In this document: piece after piece, positions 44,716-55,147 of the stretch
Numbering within the stretch: position 1 is the stretch's first letter
Layout: each line of letters starts with the position of its first letter
NCBI GenBank assembly: GCA_024642525.1
Contig: JAHEAX010000006.1
Coordinates: 62,001 to 126,000 of the forward strand
Source of the DNA: Erythrobacteraceae bacterium
GTDB lineage: Bacteria; Pseudomonadota; Alphaproteobacteria; Sphingomonadales; Sphingomonadaceae
Length of the DNA: 64,000 nt
Reading direction: 5' to 3'
Notes under the pieces: model-generated
Told to the model about the DNA's origin: nothing
The model's database searches: none
The model's input: the letters and a program-made list of their open reading frames with translations, nothing else
Made by a program: the position numbers and the translations under genes

Positions 44716-46062
44716 TTAAACGATTTCACCAGCCAGAGAATTGCCCATTGCATCCACCAATTTGGTGCGGACGATATCGCCAATCGCGATTTCGGGTGCA
44801 TCGGCGTTGGCATCTTCCGGCCCATAGAAGTGGACGGATTGCAGCCAGGGGGATTTGCCCAGCCACTGACCGTGGAATTTGCCACTGCGTTCCACCAGCA
44901 CATCGCAGGTCCGTCCAACGCTTGCCTCGTTAAAGGCCAGCTGGTCGCGGTTGAGCGATGCCTGCAGGCGTTGCAGGCGTTCATCCATCACTTCCGGCGC
45001 AATCTGGCCGTCCATGGTTGCAGCGGGCGTGCCGGGGCGGGGTGAATATTTGAAGCTGAAGGCCAGCGAATAGCCCACCGCATCGACCAGCGCCAAAGTT
45101 TCCTTGAATTCCGCTTCTGTCTCACCCGGGAAACCGACGATGAAGTCGCCCGACAAGGCGATATCTGGCCGCGCTTCGCGGAACCGGTCCAGCAGTTTGA
45201 GATAGCTTTCCGCCGTGTGGCTGCGGTTCATCGCCTTCAGCACACGGTCGCTGCCCGACTGCACGGGCAGGTGCAGATACGGCATCAGCTTGTCGATTTC
45301 GCCATGCGCAGCAATCAGCGCATCATCCATGTCGGCAGGATGGCTGGTGGTATAGCGGATGCGGACAAGATCAGGCAGGCGGGCCAGTTCGCGGATGAGG
45401 CCGGCAAGGCCAACCGCGCGGCCTCTCGTATCTTCGCCGCGCCATGCGTTTACATTCTGGCCGAGCAGAGTGATTTCGCGCGCGCCTGCTTCCACCAGCC
45501 GTTGCGCTTCTGTCACGAGATCGGCGTAGGGCCGGGATATTTCAGCGCCGCGCGTGTAAGGCACCACGCAATAGGTGCAAAACTTGTCGCACCCTTCCTG
45601 CACTGTCAGAAATGCGCTGGGCGCGCTTTTGCGGCGGCGGGGAAGGGCATCGAACTTGGCTATCGGCGGCATGTCCGTGTCGGTCGACCGCTTGCCGTCA
45701 ACCGCGCGGTCCAGCATATCGGGCAGGCGGTGATATGCCTGCGGGCCCACCACCATGCTGACAGCTGGCGCACGCGCCATGATTTCTTCGCCTTCGGCCT
45801 GCGCCACGCAGCCGGCCACTGCAATCAATGGCGGGTTTTCCTTGCCCTTGAGCAGGCGGCCAATGTCGGAATAGACTTTTTCTGCCGCCTTTTCGCGAAT
45901 GTGGCAGGTGTTCAGCACCACCAGATCGGCATCTTCGCCTTCGGCAGCGGCAGTGATGCCGCGCTCTGCCAGCAATTCGGCCATCCGCTCGCCATCATAG
46001 ACGTTCATCTGGCAGCCGAAGCTTTTAACCCTGTAGGTCCGTGGTGGTGCAGTCTTGCGCAT
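44716..46062 (-). CDS. miaB: tRNA-2-methylthio-N6-dimethylallyladenosine synthase MiaB
   Basis: 448-residue radical-SAM methylthiotransferase modifying A37 of tRNAs. The N-terminal UPF0004 domain carries cluster cysteines ([28 protein letters not shown]). The radical-SAM motif CDKFCTYC follows, and a TRAM domain ends the protein. ATG 46062 ([10 protein letters not shown]) is chosen because the upstream extension from 46146 is not family-like. It begins 28 bases after the acyltransferase gene upstream. Confidence 0.96.
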   Translation of the reverse strand: MRKTAPPRTYRVKSFGCQMNVYDGERMAELLAERGITAAAEGEDADLVVLNTCHIREKAAEKVYSDIGRLLKGKENPPLIAVAGCVAQAEGEEIMARAPAVSMVVGPQAYHRLPDMLDRAVDGKRSTDTDMPPIAKFDALPRRRKSAPSAFLTVQEGCDKFCTYCVVPYTRGAEISRPYADLVTEAQRLVEAGAREITLLGQNVNAWRGEDTRGRAVGLAGLIRELARLPDLVRIRYTTSHPADMDDALIAAHGEIDKLMPYLHLPVQSGSDRVLKAMNRSHTAESYLKLLDRFREARPDIALSGDFIVGFPGETEAEFKETLALVDAVGYSLAFSFKYSPRPGTPAATMDGQIAPEVMDERLQRLQASLNRDQLAFNEASVGRTCDVLVERSGKFHGQWLGKSPWLQSVHFYGPEDANADAPEIAIGDIVRTKLVDAMGNSLAGEIV

Positions 46063-46090
46063 GGGCGGCGGCCTATAGCGTGATCCGAGA

Positions 46091-46954
46091 TTATTCCAAG
46101 GGGACTTGATCCCTCGGCGCATTGTAACGCACCGGCACCACATCATGCTTGAACACGCGCAGCGGCTTGCCGAGCTGGGTCATCAGGGCGGCTTCGATGG
46201 CGGCACGGGCCCGCGCGCCAATTGCCTTGCGCCCTTGAAATTCGACGGGGCTGAACGGTTCGAGGAAATGCAGCTTCAGTTCAAAAGTGCCCCTGCGCGC
46301 CAGCACGCGCTTGGCATTATTACCGCCGCCTTCATCGCCGATCCAGGCAATTTCTTCTGCAACGGCGCCATATTCCAGCAGGACGGGCTGCACCATCACA
46401 CCCGGCGGCGGCGGTTCCAGCACGCTGAGCATCGATGTCTTGAACGGCAACAGGGACTGGCCATCGGTGGTCGTCCCTTCGGGAAAGACGGTGATCGACC
46501 AGTTATCCGCCAGCGTAACGCGCAGCTGGTTGATCTGGTCGGCCACGCCCATCCGGTTTTCCCGTTTGACAAAGACCGTGCGGTTCAGGCTGCACAGCCA
46601 GCTGATTACCGGCACTTCGGCCAGTTCGGCCTTGGCTACAAAAGCGGTGCCGCTGGCCCCTGCAAGGGCCAATATGTCCAGCCACGAAATGTGGTTTGCC
46701 ACGAAAAACACGTCGCGCCGCAGCGGCGTGCCAACACGCTTTACCCGCGCGCCAACAATCCGCGCCGAAAGCCCGAGGAACCACATGGGAAAGGGCGAAC
46801 CATAGGCGAACAGGCGATAGATGAAGTGCAGCGGAACGCAGATCACCAGCAGGGCAATCAGCAGGATAAGCCGAGTGTAAAAACGCAGTCTCTCACGAAA
46901 TGTCAGCGCGGTTTCCTCGCCGCGTTCCGCTGCTGCGCGCCGCTCGGCGTTCAT
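46091..46954 (-). CDS. plsC: 1-acyl-sn-glycerol-3-phosphate acyltransferase-type protein
   Basis: 287-residue membrane-associated acyltransferase. The catalytic HX4D motif is NHISWLD and the phosphate-binding block is FPEGTTTDG. One long hydrophobic segment near residues 28-50 anchors it. Probably makes phosphatidate in phospholipid synthesis, but lyso-ornithine-lipid or other acyl-acceptor variants share these motifs. Its start overlaps the fur stop by 1 base. Confidence 0.9.
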   Translation of the reverse strand: MNAERRAAAERGEETALTFRERLRFYTRLILLIALLVICVPLHFIYRLFAYGSPFPMWFLGLSARIVGARVKRVGTPLRRDVFFVANHISWLDILALAGASGTAFVAKAELAEVPVISWLCSLNRTVFVKRENRMGVADQINQLRVTLADNWSITVFPEGTTTDGQSLLPFKTSMLSVLEPPPPGVMVQPVLLEYGAVAEEIAWIGDEGGGNNAKRVLARRGTFELKLHFLEPFSPVEFQGRKAIGARARAAIEAALMTQLGKPLRVFKHDVVPVRYNAPRDQVPLE

Positions 46955-47376
46955 CAGTTTTCGCGGTCCAGTTTGACCCCGTATAATTCCATCCGGTGAT
47001 CGACGAGGCGATAGCCGAGCTTTTCCGCGATCTGGCGCTGCAATGCTTCGAGTTCCGGATCGACGAATTCGACGACCTTGCCGCTTTCAACATCGATCAG
47101 GTGATCGTGATGCGCCTCGGGCGCTGCTTCGTAACGGGCGCGCCCGTCACCAAAATCGTGGCGGTCGAGAATGCCTGCTTCTTCAAACAGGCGAACAGTC
47201 CGGTAGACCGTGGCAATCGAAATCTTGGGATCGATGGAGGATGCGCGCTGGTGCAGTGCTTCCACATCGGGGTGGTCTTCACTTTCCGACAGGACGCGCG
47301 CAATGACCCGGCGCTGTTCGGTGATCCGTAAACCGCGCTCTGCGCAGAGTTGTTCGAGGTCGATCCGTTGCTGCAA
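46954..47376 (-). CDS. fur: Fur-family metalloregulator
   Basis: 140-residue regulator with a winged helix (RITEQRRVIARVL, DPKISIATVYRTVRLFEEAGIL) and the metal site HHDHLIDV plus FVDPELE. It could be Fur, Mur or Irr; I cannot decide from motifs alone. No C-terminal CxxC is seen. The start is a TTG at 47376, with GAAGGG 6 bases upstream. A terminator-like hairpin lies between mucR and this start, leaving almost no room for a promoter of its own. Confidence 0.92.
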   Translation of the reverse strand: MQQRIDLEQLCAERGLRITEQRRVIARVLSESEDHPDVEALHQRASSIDPKISIATVYRTVRLFEEAGILDRHDFGDGRARYEAAPEAHHDHLIDVESGKVVEFVDPELEALQRQIAEKLGYRLVDHRMELYGVKLDREN

Positions 47377-47392
47377 GAGTAACCCTTCAAAT

Positions 47393-47427
47393 GAAAACGC
47401 CCCGAACCCTTAGAGGGCCGGGGCGTT
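47393..47427 (-). terminator. Terminator-like hairpin between mucR and fur
   Basis: Perfect 9-bp stem CGGGGCGTT / AACGCCCCG (47419-47427 with 47396-47404) and a 14-base loop. On the minus strand it is followed by TTTTCATTT. It would end mucR transcripts and lies about 20 bases before the fur start. Confidence 0.75.
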
Positions 47428-47456
47428 GTTCTCAAGCACCTGGGTGCTTTGATTGT

Positions 47457-47897
47457 TTATGCACCTGCCTTGCGGCGACCGCGCTTCTGGCCAGGCTTGC
47501 GGCCAAGGCCGATTTTCTTGGCCAGGTCGCGGCGCGTTTCGGCATAGGCCGGGGCGACCATGGGATAGTCGCTCGCCAGGTCCCAGCGGGCACGATATTC
47601 GTCAGGAGTCATGCCGTGTTCGGTCATCAGGTGGCGCTTCAGCATCTTCATTTTCTTGCCGTCTTCAAGGCAGACGATGTGATCACGCTTTACCGAAGCG
47701 CGAACTGATACTGCTGGCTCGGGACGATCTTCGATGCTTATACTTGTGCTGCCAAGGTTGGCTAATGCGTTGTAAACATTAGTTATAAGTGCAGGCACTT
47801 CTTCAGCTGCAAGATTATTGTTGCTGACATGTGCTGCAACGATATCCGACGCAAGGGTAATCAGCGTTTCGGACATGTCGTGTTCGGGATTATTCAT
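47457..47897 (-). CDS. MucR/Ros-family zinc-finger transcriptional regulator
   Basis: 146-residue global regulator of the Ros/MucR type. The zinc-finger region VCLEDGKKMKMLKRHLMTEHGMTPDEYRARW is intact, followed by the family's SDYPMVAPAYAETRR and a basic RKPGQKRGRRKAGA tail. MucR relatives repress cell-cycle, surface and exopolysaccharide genes by binding AT-rich DNA. ATG 47897 (MNNPEHD) has GAGG 5-6 bases upstream; an earlier ATG at 47918 is weaker. Confidence 0.93.
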   Translation of the reverse strand: MNNPEHDMSETLITLASDIVAAHVSNNNLAAEEVPALITNVYNALANLGSTSISIEDRPEPAVSVRASVKRDHIVCLEDGKKMKMLKRHLMTEHGMTPDEYRARWDLASDYPMVAPAYAETRRDLAKKIGLGRKPGQKRGRRKAGA

Positions 47898-48032
47898 CAG
47901 AACCTCTTTTGCGACCATTATTACGGCACGGTTTTCCGCGCTCGCGCTGTCAACTAGAGAAATCCGTTACTTTACACAAGATAGTGATCCCCTTTTCATA
48001 AACAATCAGGAAATTTATTCTTGCGAGCGTAA

Positions 48033-48488
48033 TCATAGGTCCAAGCCGAACGTAATGGCATCGATTTTGCTGCCATCACCAAGAGAATAATATTCTTTTC
48101 GTCGGCCAATTGGCAAGAATCCGAACGACCGATAAAGACTTTCAGCAGGATTATTGCTCCTCATTTCGAGAAAAAGTCTTTCGGCTCCGCGTGATCGGGC
48201 ACGCTCTGCCAGATCTTCGAGCAGGGACTTGCCAAGCCCGTGTCCGCGATATTCCGGTTTTACGGCGATCAGCAGCAATTCTTCCTCGCCGGATATATGC
48301 CGGCTGAGAGTAAAGCCTGCCGCAGGCTGCGTGTCGGCCGGTAATCTGTCGTCGGCGCCTATCAAGCGGTAGTACGTAGATGGCAGCAACAGCGAATCGC
48401 TGACTTGCCTGCGTGACCAGGCCTCGCCCCATTTGCGGTCAAACGCCGCTTCCATGACTTCCATCAAGCGGTCGAGATCGTCGGTCAT
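48033..48488 (-). CDS. rimI: Ribosomal-protein-alanine N-acetyltransferase-type GNAT
   Basis: 151-residue GNAT acetyltransferase. The acetyl-CoA loop is KPEYRGHGLGKSLLE, followed by LFLEMRSNNPAESLYRSFGF, the RimI signature. Overlaps the tsaB stop by 4 bases, an order conserved in many bacteria. Probably acetylates an N-terminal alanine of a ribosomal protein or another target. Confidence 0.92.
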   Translation of the reverse strand: MTDDLDRLMEVMEAAFDRKWGEAWSRRQVSDSLLLPSTYYRLIGADDRLPADTQPAAGFTLSRHISGEEELLLIAVKPEYRGHGLGKSLLEDLAERARSRGAERLFLEMRSNNPAESLYRSFGFLPIGRRKEYYSLGDGSKIDAITFGLDL

Positions 48489-49096
48489 TTGGGCAGCTTG
48501 GCATCCGGCGCGCGGCCATAAACAGGGGTGAAGTGGGGGCGGAGCAATGCCTGCGGCATAGTGGTGACATGGCTGGCGTCAGGATGGGTGGTGAACGCCG
48601 TTCCGCACCCGCGCTGTGCCACCAACGCTTCTGCCTGTGTGCCTGCCACCAGCGAGGAAAGCGCCGCATGGGCGGCTTCTTCCGGAGCAAGGGAGACAGC
48701 TTCATCCAGCGGCAGTCCGGCACCGTCGAAATTCTGGATGAACCACTGGCCGTGCCCTGCTGTCATGCACGTGCTGACCGGCTGTCCTGGATGGTGCTTG
48801 CGCGCCATTGCCGCGACCAGTGCCAGCGTCGGGTAGCCAAGTGTTTCTGCCTTCCATGCAAGGCCAAGTGCGCGTGCAGTGGCAATGCCGATCCGCACGC
48901 CGGTAAAGCTGCCGGGTCCAATCGACACGACAATGCGCTGAGCCTTGCCCTTGTCAGGCAGGGCGGCAATCATCGGAACCAGCCGTTCGGCATGGCCCCG
49001 GCCCAATATGCGGTGGTCATTGGCGATCAGTTCGCCCTTGTCGAACAGCGCCACTGAACAGGCTTCGGTGGCGCATTCTATGGCCAACATGCGCAT
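48485..49096 (-). CDS. tsaB: tRNA threonylcarbamoyladenosine biosynthesis protein TsaB
   Basis: About 203 residues. The ASKHA-fold start MLAIECATEACSVAL, then GRGHAERLVPMI and VSIGPGSFTGVRIGIATARAL, are diagnostic. TsaB scaffolds TsaD/TsaE in making t6A37 of tRNA. ATG 49096 or 49090 are both possible. I prefer 49096 (MRMLAIEC), as the open frame further upstream (to 49147) is not family-like. Confidence 0.94.
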   Translation of the reverse strand: MRMLAIECATEACSVALFDKGELIANDHRILGRGHAERLVPMIAALPDKGKAQRIVVSIGPGSFTGVRIGIATARALGLAWKAETLGYPTLALVAAMARKHHPGQPVSTCMTAGHGQWFIQNFDGAGLPLDEAVSLAPEEAAHAALSSLVAGTQAEALVAQRGCGTAFTTHPDASHVTTMPQALLRPHFTPVYGRAPDAKLPK

Positions 49097-49210
49097 AAAG
49101 CCGTCTCGCCCCATCAGCTTGGACATACAGGAGTGAATGTCTGGCACGGTCAGCCGGCGGCTGGCAAGTCACCAGCGCGCCGGGCATATGACCGCAACAA
49201 TCGCGTTCAA

Positions 49211-49819
49211 TCAGACAATCGTGTTGAACTTGTCGAAATCAGGCCGCGGGCTGCGTTCAAAAATCGAAGTCTGGTCGCCATAGCCGATTGAGCAGATGAA
49301 ATTGACTTTCACCTTGGGATCATCGGCAAAAAACGCAGCGTTAAGCGCGTCGGCATCAAACCCCGACATGGGCCCGCAATCGAGGCCAAGCGCGCGTGCA
49401 GCAATCATCAGGTAAGCGCCCTGCAGCGAGGAATTGCGAAACGCGCCTTCCTTGCGGCCTTCCTCGTCTCCTTCAAACCAGCTCTTGGCATCGGTGTGGG
49501 GGAACAGCCACGGCAGTTCGTCGTGAAAATCGATATCCATGCCGATCAGCGCGGTAACCGGGGCGGATTTGACCTTTTCCTTGTTGCCGTCCGAAACACA
49601 GTCCACCAGCCGCGCCTTGGCTTCGTCGGATTTGACCCAGACGATGCGCGATGGCTGCATATTGGCCGATGTTGGCGCCATTTTCAGCAGATCGTAAATG
49701 GAGCTGATCTGATCTTCAGTGACATCACGGCCGAGCCAGCCATTGTAACTACGCGCTTCGCGGAAAATCTGGTCAAGCGCGTCTGCTGAAAGGTGCTTGT
49801 CATGGTACTGGATGGTCAC
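49211..49819 (-). CDS. Nitroreductase-family protein, RutE-like
   Basis: 202-residue FMN-dependent oxidoreductase resembling malonic semialdehyde reductase RutE. It shows FREARSYNGW, MAPTSANMQPSRIVWV, SSLQGAYLMIAARALGLDCGPMSGF and NFICSIGYGD. GTG start at 49819. No other pyrimidine-degradation (rut) genes are in the window, so the substrate is uncertain. It lies 13 bases after the nfuA gene on the same strand. Confidence 0.89.
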   Translation of the reverse strand: MTIQYHDKHLSADALDQIFREARSYNGWLGRDVTEDQISSIYDLLKMAPTSANMQPSRIVWVKSDEAKARLVDCVSDGNKEKVKSAPVTALIGMDIDFHDELPWLFPHTDAKSWFEGDEEGRKEGAFRNSSLQGAYLMIAARALGLDCGPMSGFDADALNAAFFADDPKVKVNFICSIGYGDQTSIFERSPRPDFDKFNTIV

Positions 49820-49832
49820 TGCGTAAATCTCC

Positions 49833-50411
49833 TCAGGCGGCCCGAACTTCGGTCACTTCAGGTATATAATGTTTAAGCAGCCCTTCGATCCCGTGTTTCA
49901 GCGTTGCGGTTGAAGACGGGCAGCCTGCACAGGCGCCTTGCAAGGTGAGATAAACTACCCCGTCCTTGAAACCGCGATAGGCAATGTCGCCGCCATCACC
50001 CGCCACAGCCGGACGAATGCGGGTTTCCAGCAGTTCGCTGATCTGGGCGACGATATCGGCATTGGCAGGGTCATCTTCCACCACCATGCTATCTTCAGCC
50101 GGGATGGAAATGCCATGCGCGCTTGCGCCTGCGAAAAGCGGGGCCTCGCTAACGAAATGATCGAGCAGGATCGAAACGACCTGCGGCTTGAGCGCTGACC
50201 ATTCTGCGCCGGGGGCAGATGTCACAGACACGAAATCCGCGCCGAAAAACACGTTCACCACTTCGCCAGTGTCGAAAATCGCTTCGGCGAGCGGCGATGC
50301 CTCTGCCGCTTCGGGCGAGGAAAATTCGCGGGTGCCGGCAGTCATCACCTGCCGTCCGGGCAGGAATTTCAGGCTGGCAGGATTGGGCGTTGCTTCTGTC
50401 TCGATAAACAT
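49833..50411 (-). CDS. nfuA: NfuA-type iron-sulfur cluster carrier
   Basis: About 192 residues. The N-terminal Nfu scaffold domain (MFIETEATPNPASLKFLPG) and C-terminal NifU-like domain with the cluster-ligand CxxC in GACAGCPSST are both intact. It delivers Fe-S clusters to apoproteins; MiaB and MutY encoded in this window are plausible clients in general terms. ATG 50411 has better support than 50420. It is divergent from the M16 peptidase gene. Confidence 0.93.
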   Translation of the reverse strand: MFIETEATPNPASLKFLPGRQVMTAGTREFSSPEAAEASPLAEAIFDTGEVVNVFFGADFVSVTSAPGAEWSALKPQVVSILLDHFVSEAPLFAGASAHGISIPAEDSMVVEDDPANADIVAQISELLETRIRPAVAGDGGDIAYRGFKDGVVYLTLQGACAGCPSSTATLKHGIEGLLKHYIPEVTEVRAA

Positions 50412-50550
50412 GGCTTCCATCTAGGGCGGCGAACACCTGCTAACAAGGGCCGCCATGGCGTTTGCGGCCCATGGCTGATTTGCCGGGGCAAAGCGAAACT
50501 AGGTCATCCATTCACTATCCCTTCAGAACTTGGTTCCCTATATGGGGTGC

Positions 50551-53496
50551 ATGATAGAATTCCCGCGTGCCTTTCGGCACCTCGCGCTTGTCCTCCCCCT
50601 TGCCCTTGTCGCGCCGAATGTCTCGGCGCAGACGGCTGCCGAATTGCCTGCGCCAAAGGCAATCCAGAACGGCAAGGAAGTGCCGTGGATCTATCGCGGC
50701 AGTGATGTTCCACAGGACAAGGAATGGCTGTTCGGCGAAATGGCCAATGGGCTGCGTTATGCCACCCGTAAGAACGGCGTTCCGCCGCATCAGGTTTCAA
50801 TCCGCATCAGGATTGATGCAGGTTCCCTGCATGAAGAAGATGCAGAGCGCGGCTTTGCCCATCTGCTGGAACATCTGACCTTCCGCGAAAGCAAATATCT
50901 GGGGCAGGCAGAAGCCATCCCGACATGGCAGCGCCTTGGTGCGACCTTCGGCAGCGATACCAATGCGGAAACCAGCCCGACCCACACGGTTTACAAGCTC
51001 GACCTGCCCAATGCGACGCCAACTGCGCTGGCGGAAAGCTTCAAATTGCTTTCCGGCATGATCCGCGAACCGAAATTGTCGCCCGCCAATATTGGTGCTG
51101 AAGTCCCCATCGTGCTGGCTGAAAAGCGCGAGCGTGGCGGCGCGGCGCAGCGGGTGGCTGAAGAAACCCGCCAGGTCCTGTTTGCCGGCCAGCGGCTGGC
51201 CGTGCGCCTGCCAATTGGCACGGACGAGACATTGAATGCGGCCACGGCAGCATCGGTGCAGGCCTTCCATTCCCGTTGGTATCGGCCTGAAAATACCGTC
51301 ATCTCCGTGGCTGGCGATGTTGATGCCAAGGAACTGGCCGCTCTGGTGGAACACTGGTTTGGCGATTGGAAGGTCAAGGGCGCGAAGACCCCTGCGCCCG
51401 ATTTTGGCGACCCTGTCGCGCCAACAGGCGCTGATCCAGCCAATCCGGTCGGTGAAGCTGCCGTTATCGTCGAAGCGGATATGCCGCGGTCCATGACCTA
51501 TGCCGTAATGCGCCCGTGGCGGCCGGTGCAGGACACGATTGCCTATAATGAAGGACTTTTGCTCGATTCCCTGTCGCAGGCGATCATCAACCGGCGACTG
51601 GAATCGCGGGCAAGGGCAGGCGGATCCTATCTCTATGCGCAGGTCCAGCAGGATGATGTCAGTCGTTCAACCGATGCAACCTTTGTTTCCTTCGCGCCGC
51701 TGACACAGGACTGGCAATCCGCGTTGGCCGACGTGCGCGGGGTGATTGCAGATGCTGTCGCTGCACCGCCGACACAGGAAGAAATCGACCGTGAAATGGC
51801 CGAATTGCAGGTGGCATTCGCCAGTTCGGTGGAACAGCGCGCTGTCATGCCGGGCTCCGGCCTTGCCGACAGTATCGTACAGGCAGTCGATATCCGCGAA
51901 GCGGTTGCTGCGCCTGAGACAGTCCTGCTGGTTTTCAATGGCATGCGTGACCAGTTTACGCCGGCCAATGTGCTGGCCCATACAAGGGCGCTGTTTTCGG
52001 GCGATGTAATCCGCGCAACCTATATTACGCCCGATGGCGCTGAAGCATCGAAGGATGCCTTGCGCACGGCGATGCTGGCACCTGTTGCCGCAGATTCTGG
52101 CGCAAGGCTGGCGGCCAAGGCGATCTCGTTTGATGACCTTCCGCCTATTGGTCAGCCCGGCACCGTTTCCGCCACTGGACCGCTCGGCCTGCTGGGTATC
52201 GAACGGGTCGAATTTGCCAATGGCGTAAAGGCCATTTTGTGGGCCAATGATGCAGAACCAGGGCGCGTTGCGCTGAAGGTTCGCTTTGGTTCCGGTTACC
52301 GCGGTTTCAGCCAGCAGGATGCAGCCTATATCGGGCTTGGCGAAATGGCGCTTGTCGGCTCCGGCATTGGCGATCTGGGGCAGGAAGAACTCGACCGTAT
52401 TTCCAATGGCCGCAAGATGGGCTTCGACTTTGGCATTGGTGACGGTGTCTTCACTTTTGCTGCACAGACCCGCGCTGCCGATCTTGCCGATCAGTTGTAT
52501 CTGTTCGCTGCCAAGCTGGGGATGCCGCGCTGGGATGCGAACCCGGTTATCCGCGCGCAGGCTGCGGCCCGCCTTGCGTATGAAAGCTATTCGGCAAGCC
52601 CTGGCGGAGTATTGTCGCGCGATCTCGACTATTTGCTGCATGCCAAGGATGGCCGTTATATGACGCCCGACCCGGCAGCGATTGCCGCAGCAACACCGGA
52701 AGGTTTCCGCAAGGTGTGGGAACCCTTGCTGAAACAGGGTCCGGTGGAAGTGCTGGTCTTCGGCGAATTTGACCGTGACGCGACTGTAGAAGCATTGCGC
52801 AAGACATTCGGCGCATTGCCTCCGCGCGAACCGATCCCGGCATCTGTCGCAAACCGCGTTCCGGCGTTTCCGGTGCCTGCAGCGCAGCCTGTGGTGCTGA
52901 CCCATCGCGGCGATGCAAACCAGGCAGCGGCCGTCATGGCCTGGCCCAGTGGCGGCGGCGTTGCAAATCTGCGGGAATCCCGCCAGCTGGAAATATTGAC
53001 CGACCTGTTCAACAACAGGCTGGTGGATGCGATGCGCGAAAGGGCAGGTGCAAGCTATGCGCCGCAGGTCAATTCGCGCTGGCCGGTGGATATTGATGGC
53101 GGCGGCGCAATCACCGCCATTGCCCAGCTTCGCCCTGAGGACGTGCCTGTGTTCTTTGCCGCGGCGGATGCCATTGCTCTTGATCTTGCCAATAATCCGG
53201 CAGGCGCAGACGAGTTGGCCCGCGTGACCGAACCGCTGAAACAGCTGATCAGCCGCGCATCCACGGGCAACACATTCTGGATGTTCCAGGTGGAAGGTTC
53301 CAGCGAAGATCCGCGCCGGGTAGAGATGATCCGTTCGTTGCTCAACGATTATACCCAGACCACGTCAGAGGCGATGCAGGCGCTTGCCCGCCGATATCTT
53401 GCGTCGCGGCCCGGCTTCCGCCTTGCGGTAATTCCCGAAGGGCAGGACCTGGTTACCAAGGGTGCCGGTGCCAGCCCTGCGTTGACAGGGCGGTAA
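50551..53496 (+). CDS. M16-family zinc metallopeptidase, two-lobed
   Basis: About 981 residues. A signal peptide (RHLALVLPLALVAPNVSAQ) puts it in the periplasm or envelope. The inverted zinc motif HLLEH is at residues 104-108 and the third ligand is Glu191 in EVPIVLAEKRE. A second, inactive M16 lobe follows after residue 530 and a C-terminal Arg/Tyr-type region reads RAGASYAP. This resembles pitrilysin/PqqL-like peptidases of sphingomonads. The start at 50551 gives the cleanest leader; earlier TTG/ATG codons exist at 50530 and 50542. Substrates are unknown. Confidence 0.92.
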   Translation: MIEFPRAFRHLALVLPLALVAPNVSAQTAAELPAPKAIQNGKEVPWIYRGSDVPQDKEWLFGEMANGLRYATRKNGVPPHQVSIRIRIDAGSLHEEDAERGFAHLLEHLTFRESKYLGQAEAIPTWQRLGATFGSDTNAETSPTHTVYKLDLPNATPTALAESFKLLSGMIREPKLSPANIGAEVPIVLAEKRERGGAAQRVAEETRQVLFAGQRLAVRLPIGTDETLNAATAASVQAFHSRWYRPENTVISVAGDVDAKELAALVEHWFGDWKVKGAKTPAPDFGDPVAPTGADPANPVGEAAVIVEADMPRSMTYAVMRPWRPVQDTIAYNEGLLLDSLSQAIINRRLESRARAGGSYLYAQVQQDDVSRSTDATFVSFAPLTQDWQSALADVRGVIADAVAAPPTQEEIDREMAELQVAFASSVEQRAVMPGSGLADSIVQAVDIREAVAAPETVLLVFNGMRDQFTPANVLAHTRALFSGDVIRATYITPDGAEASKDALRTAMLAPVAADSGARLAAKAISFDDLPPIGQPGTVSATGPLGLLGIERVEFANGVKAILWANDAEPGRVALKVRFGSGYRGFSQQDAAYIGLGEMALVGSGIGDLGQEELDRISNGRKMGFDFGIGDGVFTFAAQTRAADLADQLYLFAAKLGMPRWDANPVIRAQAAARLAYESYSASPGGVLSRDLDYLLHAKDGRYMTPDPAAIAAATPEGFRKVWEPLLKQGPVEVLVFGEFDRDATVEALRKTFGALPPREPIPASVANRVPAFPVPAAQPVVLTHRGDANQAAAVMAWPSGGGVANLRESRQLEILTDLFNNRLVDAMRERAGASYAPQVNSRWPVDIDGGGAITAIAQLRPEDVPVFFAAADAIALDLANNPAGADELARVTEPLKQLISRASTGNTFWMFQVEGSSEDPRRVEMIRSLLNDYTQTTSEAMQALARRYLASRPGFRLAVIPEGQDLVTKGAGASPALTGR

Positions 53497-53607
53497 AGCT
53501 GGGCCTTTGACGGCCAAGGTTTTAATGACCTTGCGCCGCACCTGCCTTTGCCATTGAATGGCACTGCGCCTAAATGCGCCGGAAATATTGAATCGAGAGA
53601 CGAGAAA

Positions 53608-54981
53608 GTGCCACAGACCTGGACCCCTGATAGCTGGAAATCGCACGAAGCGCGGCATTTGCCCGTTTACGAAGATGCAGCGGCGCTGGCCAATGCAGAA
53701 GCGACGCTTTCCAATTATCCGCCACTGGTTTTCGCCGGTGAAGCGCGGGCGCTGAAGGCTGATCTGGCCGAAGTCTCTGCCGGCAAGGCATTTCTGCTTC
53801 AGGGCGGCGATTGTGCGGAAAGCTTCGCCGAATTTCACCCCAACAACATCCGCGATACATTCCGCGTGTTGCTTCAGATGGCCGTTGTGCTGACCTTTGC
53901 GGGCAAGCTGCCGGTGGTCAAAGTGGGCCGCATGGCTGGCCAGTTTGCCAAGCCGCGCAGTTCAGCAACCGAAACGCAGGACGGCGTAACGCTGCCCAGC
54001 TATTTCGGTGACAATATCAACGGCATCGAATTTGATCCCGAAACCCGCCGAAATGATCCGCAGCGCATGGTGCGCGCCTATTCGCAGGCTGCCTCCACGC
54101 TCAACCTGTTGCGCGCCTTCGCCAATGGCGGCTACGCCAATTTGCGCCAGGTGCACCAGTGGACGCTCGATTTCATGGGCCGTTCGCCATGGGCGGATAA
54201 ATTTGCCCAGACTGCCGACCGCATCGGCGAGGCACTGGATTTCATGGAAGCTTGCGGGATTGATCCTGCCACTGTTCCGCAATTGCAGGGCACCAGCTTC
54301 TACACCAGCCACGAAGCGCTGCTGCTGCCCTACGAACAGAGCATGGCCCGCCGCGATAGTTTGACCGGCGACTGGTATGACACCAGCGCGCATATGGTCT
54401 GGATTGGCGACCGCACCCGTTTCGAAGGGTCTGCCCATATCGAATTCTGCCGCGGCATCGGCAATCCTCTCGGCATGAAATGCGGGCCGAGTATGGAGCC
54501 CGATGCACTGGTTCGTCTGCTCGATACGCTGAACCCCAGGCGCGAAGCTGGCCGCATTACCCTGATCAGCCGTTTCGGGCATGACAAGGTGGAAGCAGGA
54601 CTCCCGCCGTTGGTAAGAGCGGTCGAGCGTGAGGGCCACAGCGTGGTCTGGTCATGCGATCCGATGCACGGAAACGTGGTCAAGGCCGATAGCGGCTACA
54701 AGACACGCCCGTTTGACCGCATCCTGACAGAAGTGAAGGGCTTCTTTGCCGTTCACCGCGCCGAAGGAACCCACGCGGGCGGCATCCATATCGAAATGAC
54801 CGGACAGGATGTGACGGAATGCACCGGCGGCGCGGTCGCCATCACCGATGCGCGCCTGGGCGATCGCTATCATACCCATTGCGACCCGCGGCTTAATGCA
54901 GCGCAGTCGCTCGAACTGGCGTTCCTGCTCGCTGAAATGCTCAATCTGGAAATGGCGGAGCGGCAGGCGAACGCTGCCTGA
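53608..54981 (+). CDS. Class II 3-deoxy-7-phosphoheptulonate synthase
   Basis: First enzyme of the shikimate pathway, condensing PEP and erythrose-4-phosphate. Class II (plant-like) motifs QGGDCAESF (metal-binding Cys), [10 protein letters not shown]-type (here SRFGHDKVE), CDPMHGN and [20 protein letters not shown] are present. The GTG at 53608 ([10 protein letters not shown]) has GAGAGACGAG upstream and gives 457 residues; the frame to 53548 adds non-family sequence. No other aromatic-pathway gene is adjacent. Confidence 0.94.
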   Translation: MPQTWTPDSWKSHEARHLPVYEDAAALANAEATLSNYPPLVFAGEARALKADLAEVSAGKAFLLQGGDCAESFAEFHPNNIRDTFRVLLQMAVVLTFAGKLPVVKVGRMAGQFAKPRSSATETQDGVTLPSYFGDNINGIEFDPETRRNDPQRMVRAYSQAASTLNLLRAFANGGYANLRQVHQWTLDFMGRSPWADKFAQTADRIGEALDFMEACGIDPATVPQLQGTSFYTSHEALLLPYEQSMARRDSLTGDWYDTSAHMVWIGDRTRFEGSAHIEFCRGIGNPLGMKCGPSMEPDALVRLLDTLNPRREAGRITLISRFGHDKVEAGLPPLVRAVEREGHSVVWSCDPMHGNVVKADSGYKTRPFDRILTEVKGFFAVHRAEGTHAGGIHIEMTGQDVTECTGGAVAITDARLGDRYHTHCDPRLNAAQSLELAFLLAEMLNLEMAERQANAA

Positions 54982-55147
54982 CACAGGTTTGTCGCCTGCG
55001 TCACGGCGCTCTGCCGGAACAAAATAGGGCCCTCTGCCTTTAAAAATACAGGACATTAGGCCATGTTGATGGCCCAATGACCGTTGGCAGAAGGGTTTTA
55101 CCATTTCCAAGCGAACGACCGCCGGACAACCGCTGGACCTGACTGCT

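Noticed and set aside
42359-46999. Plus-strand open frames antisense to phoH, miaB and the acyltransferase (42359-43309, 45217-46083, 46106-46999)
   Set aside because: Opposite strongly conserved genes and without recognisable domains.
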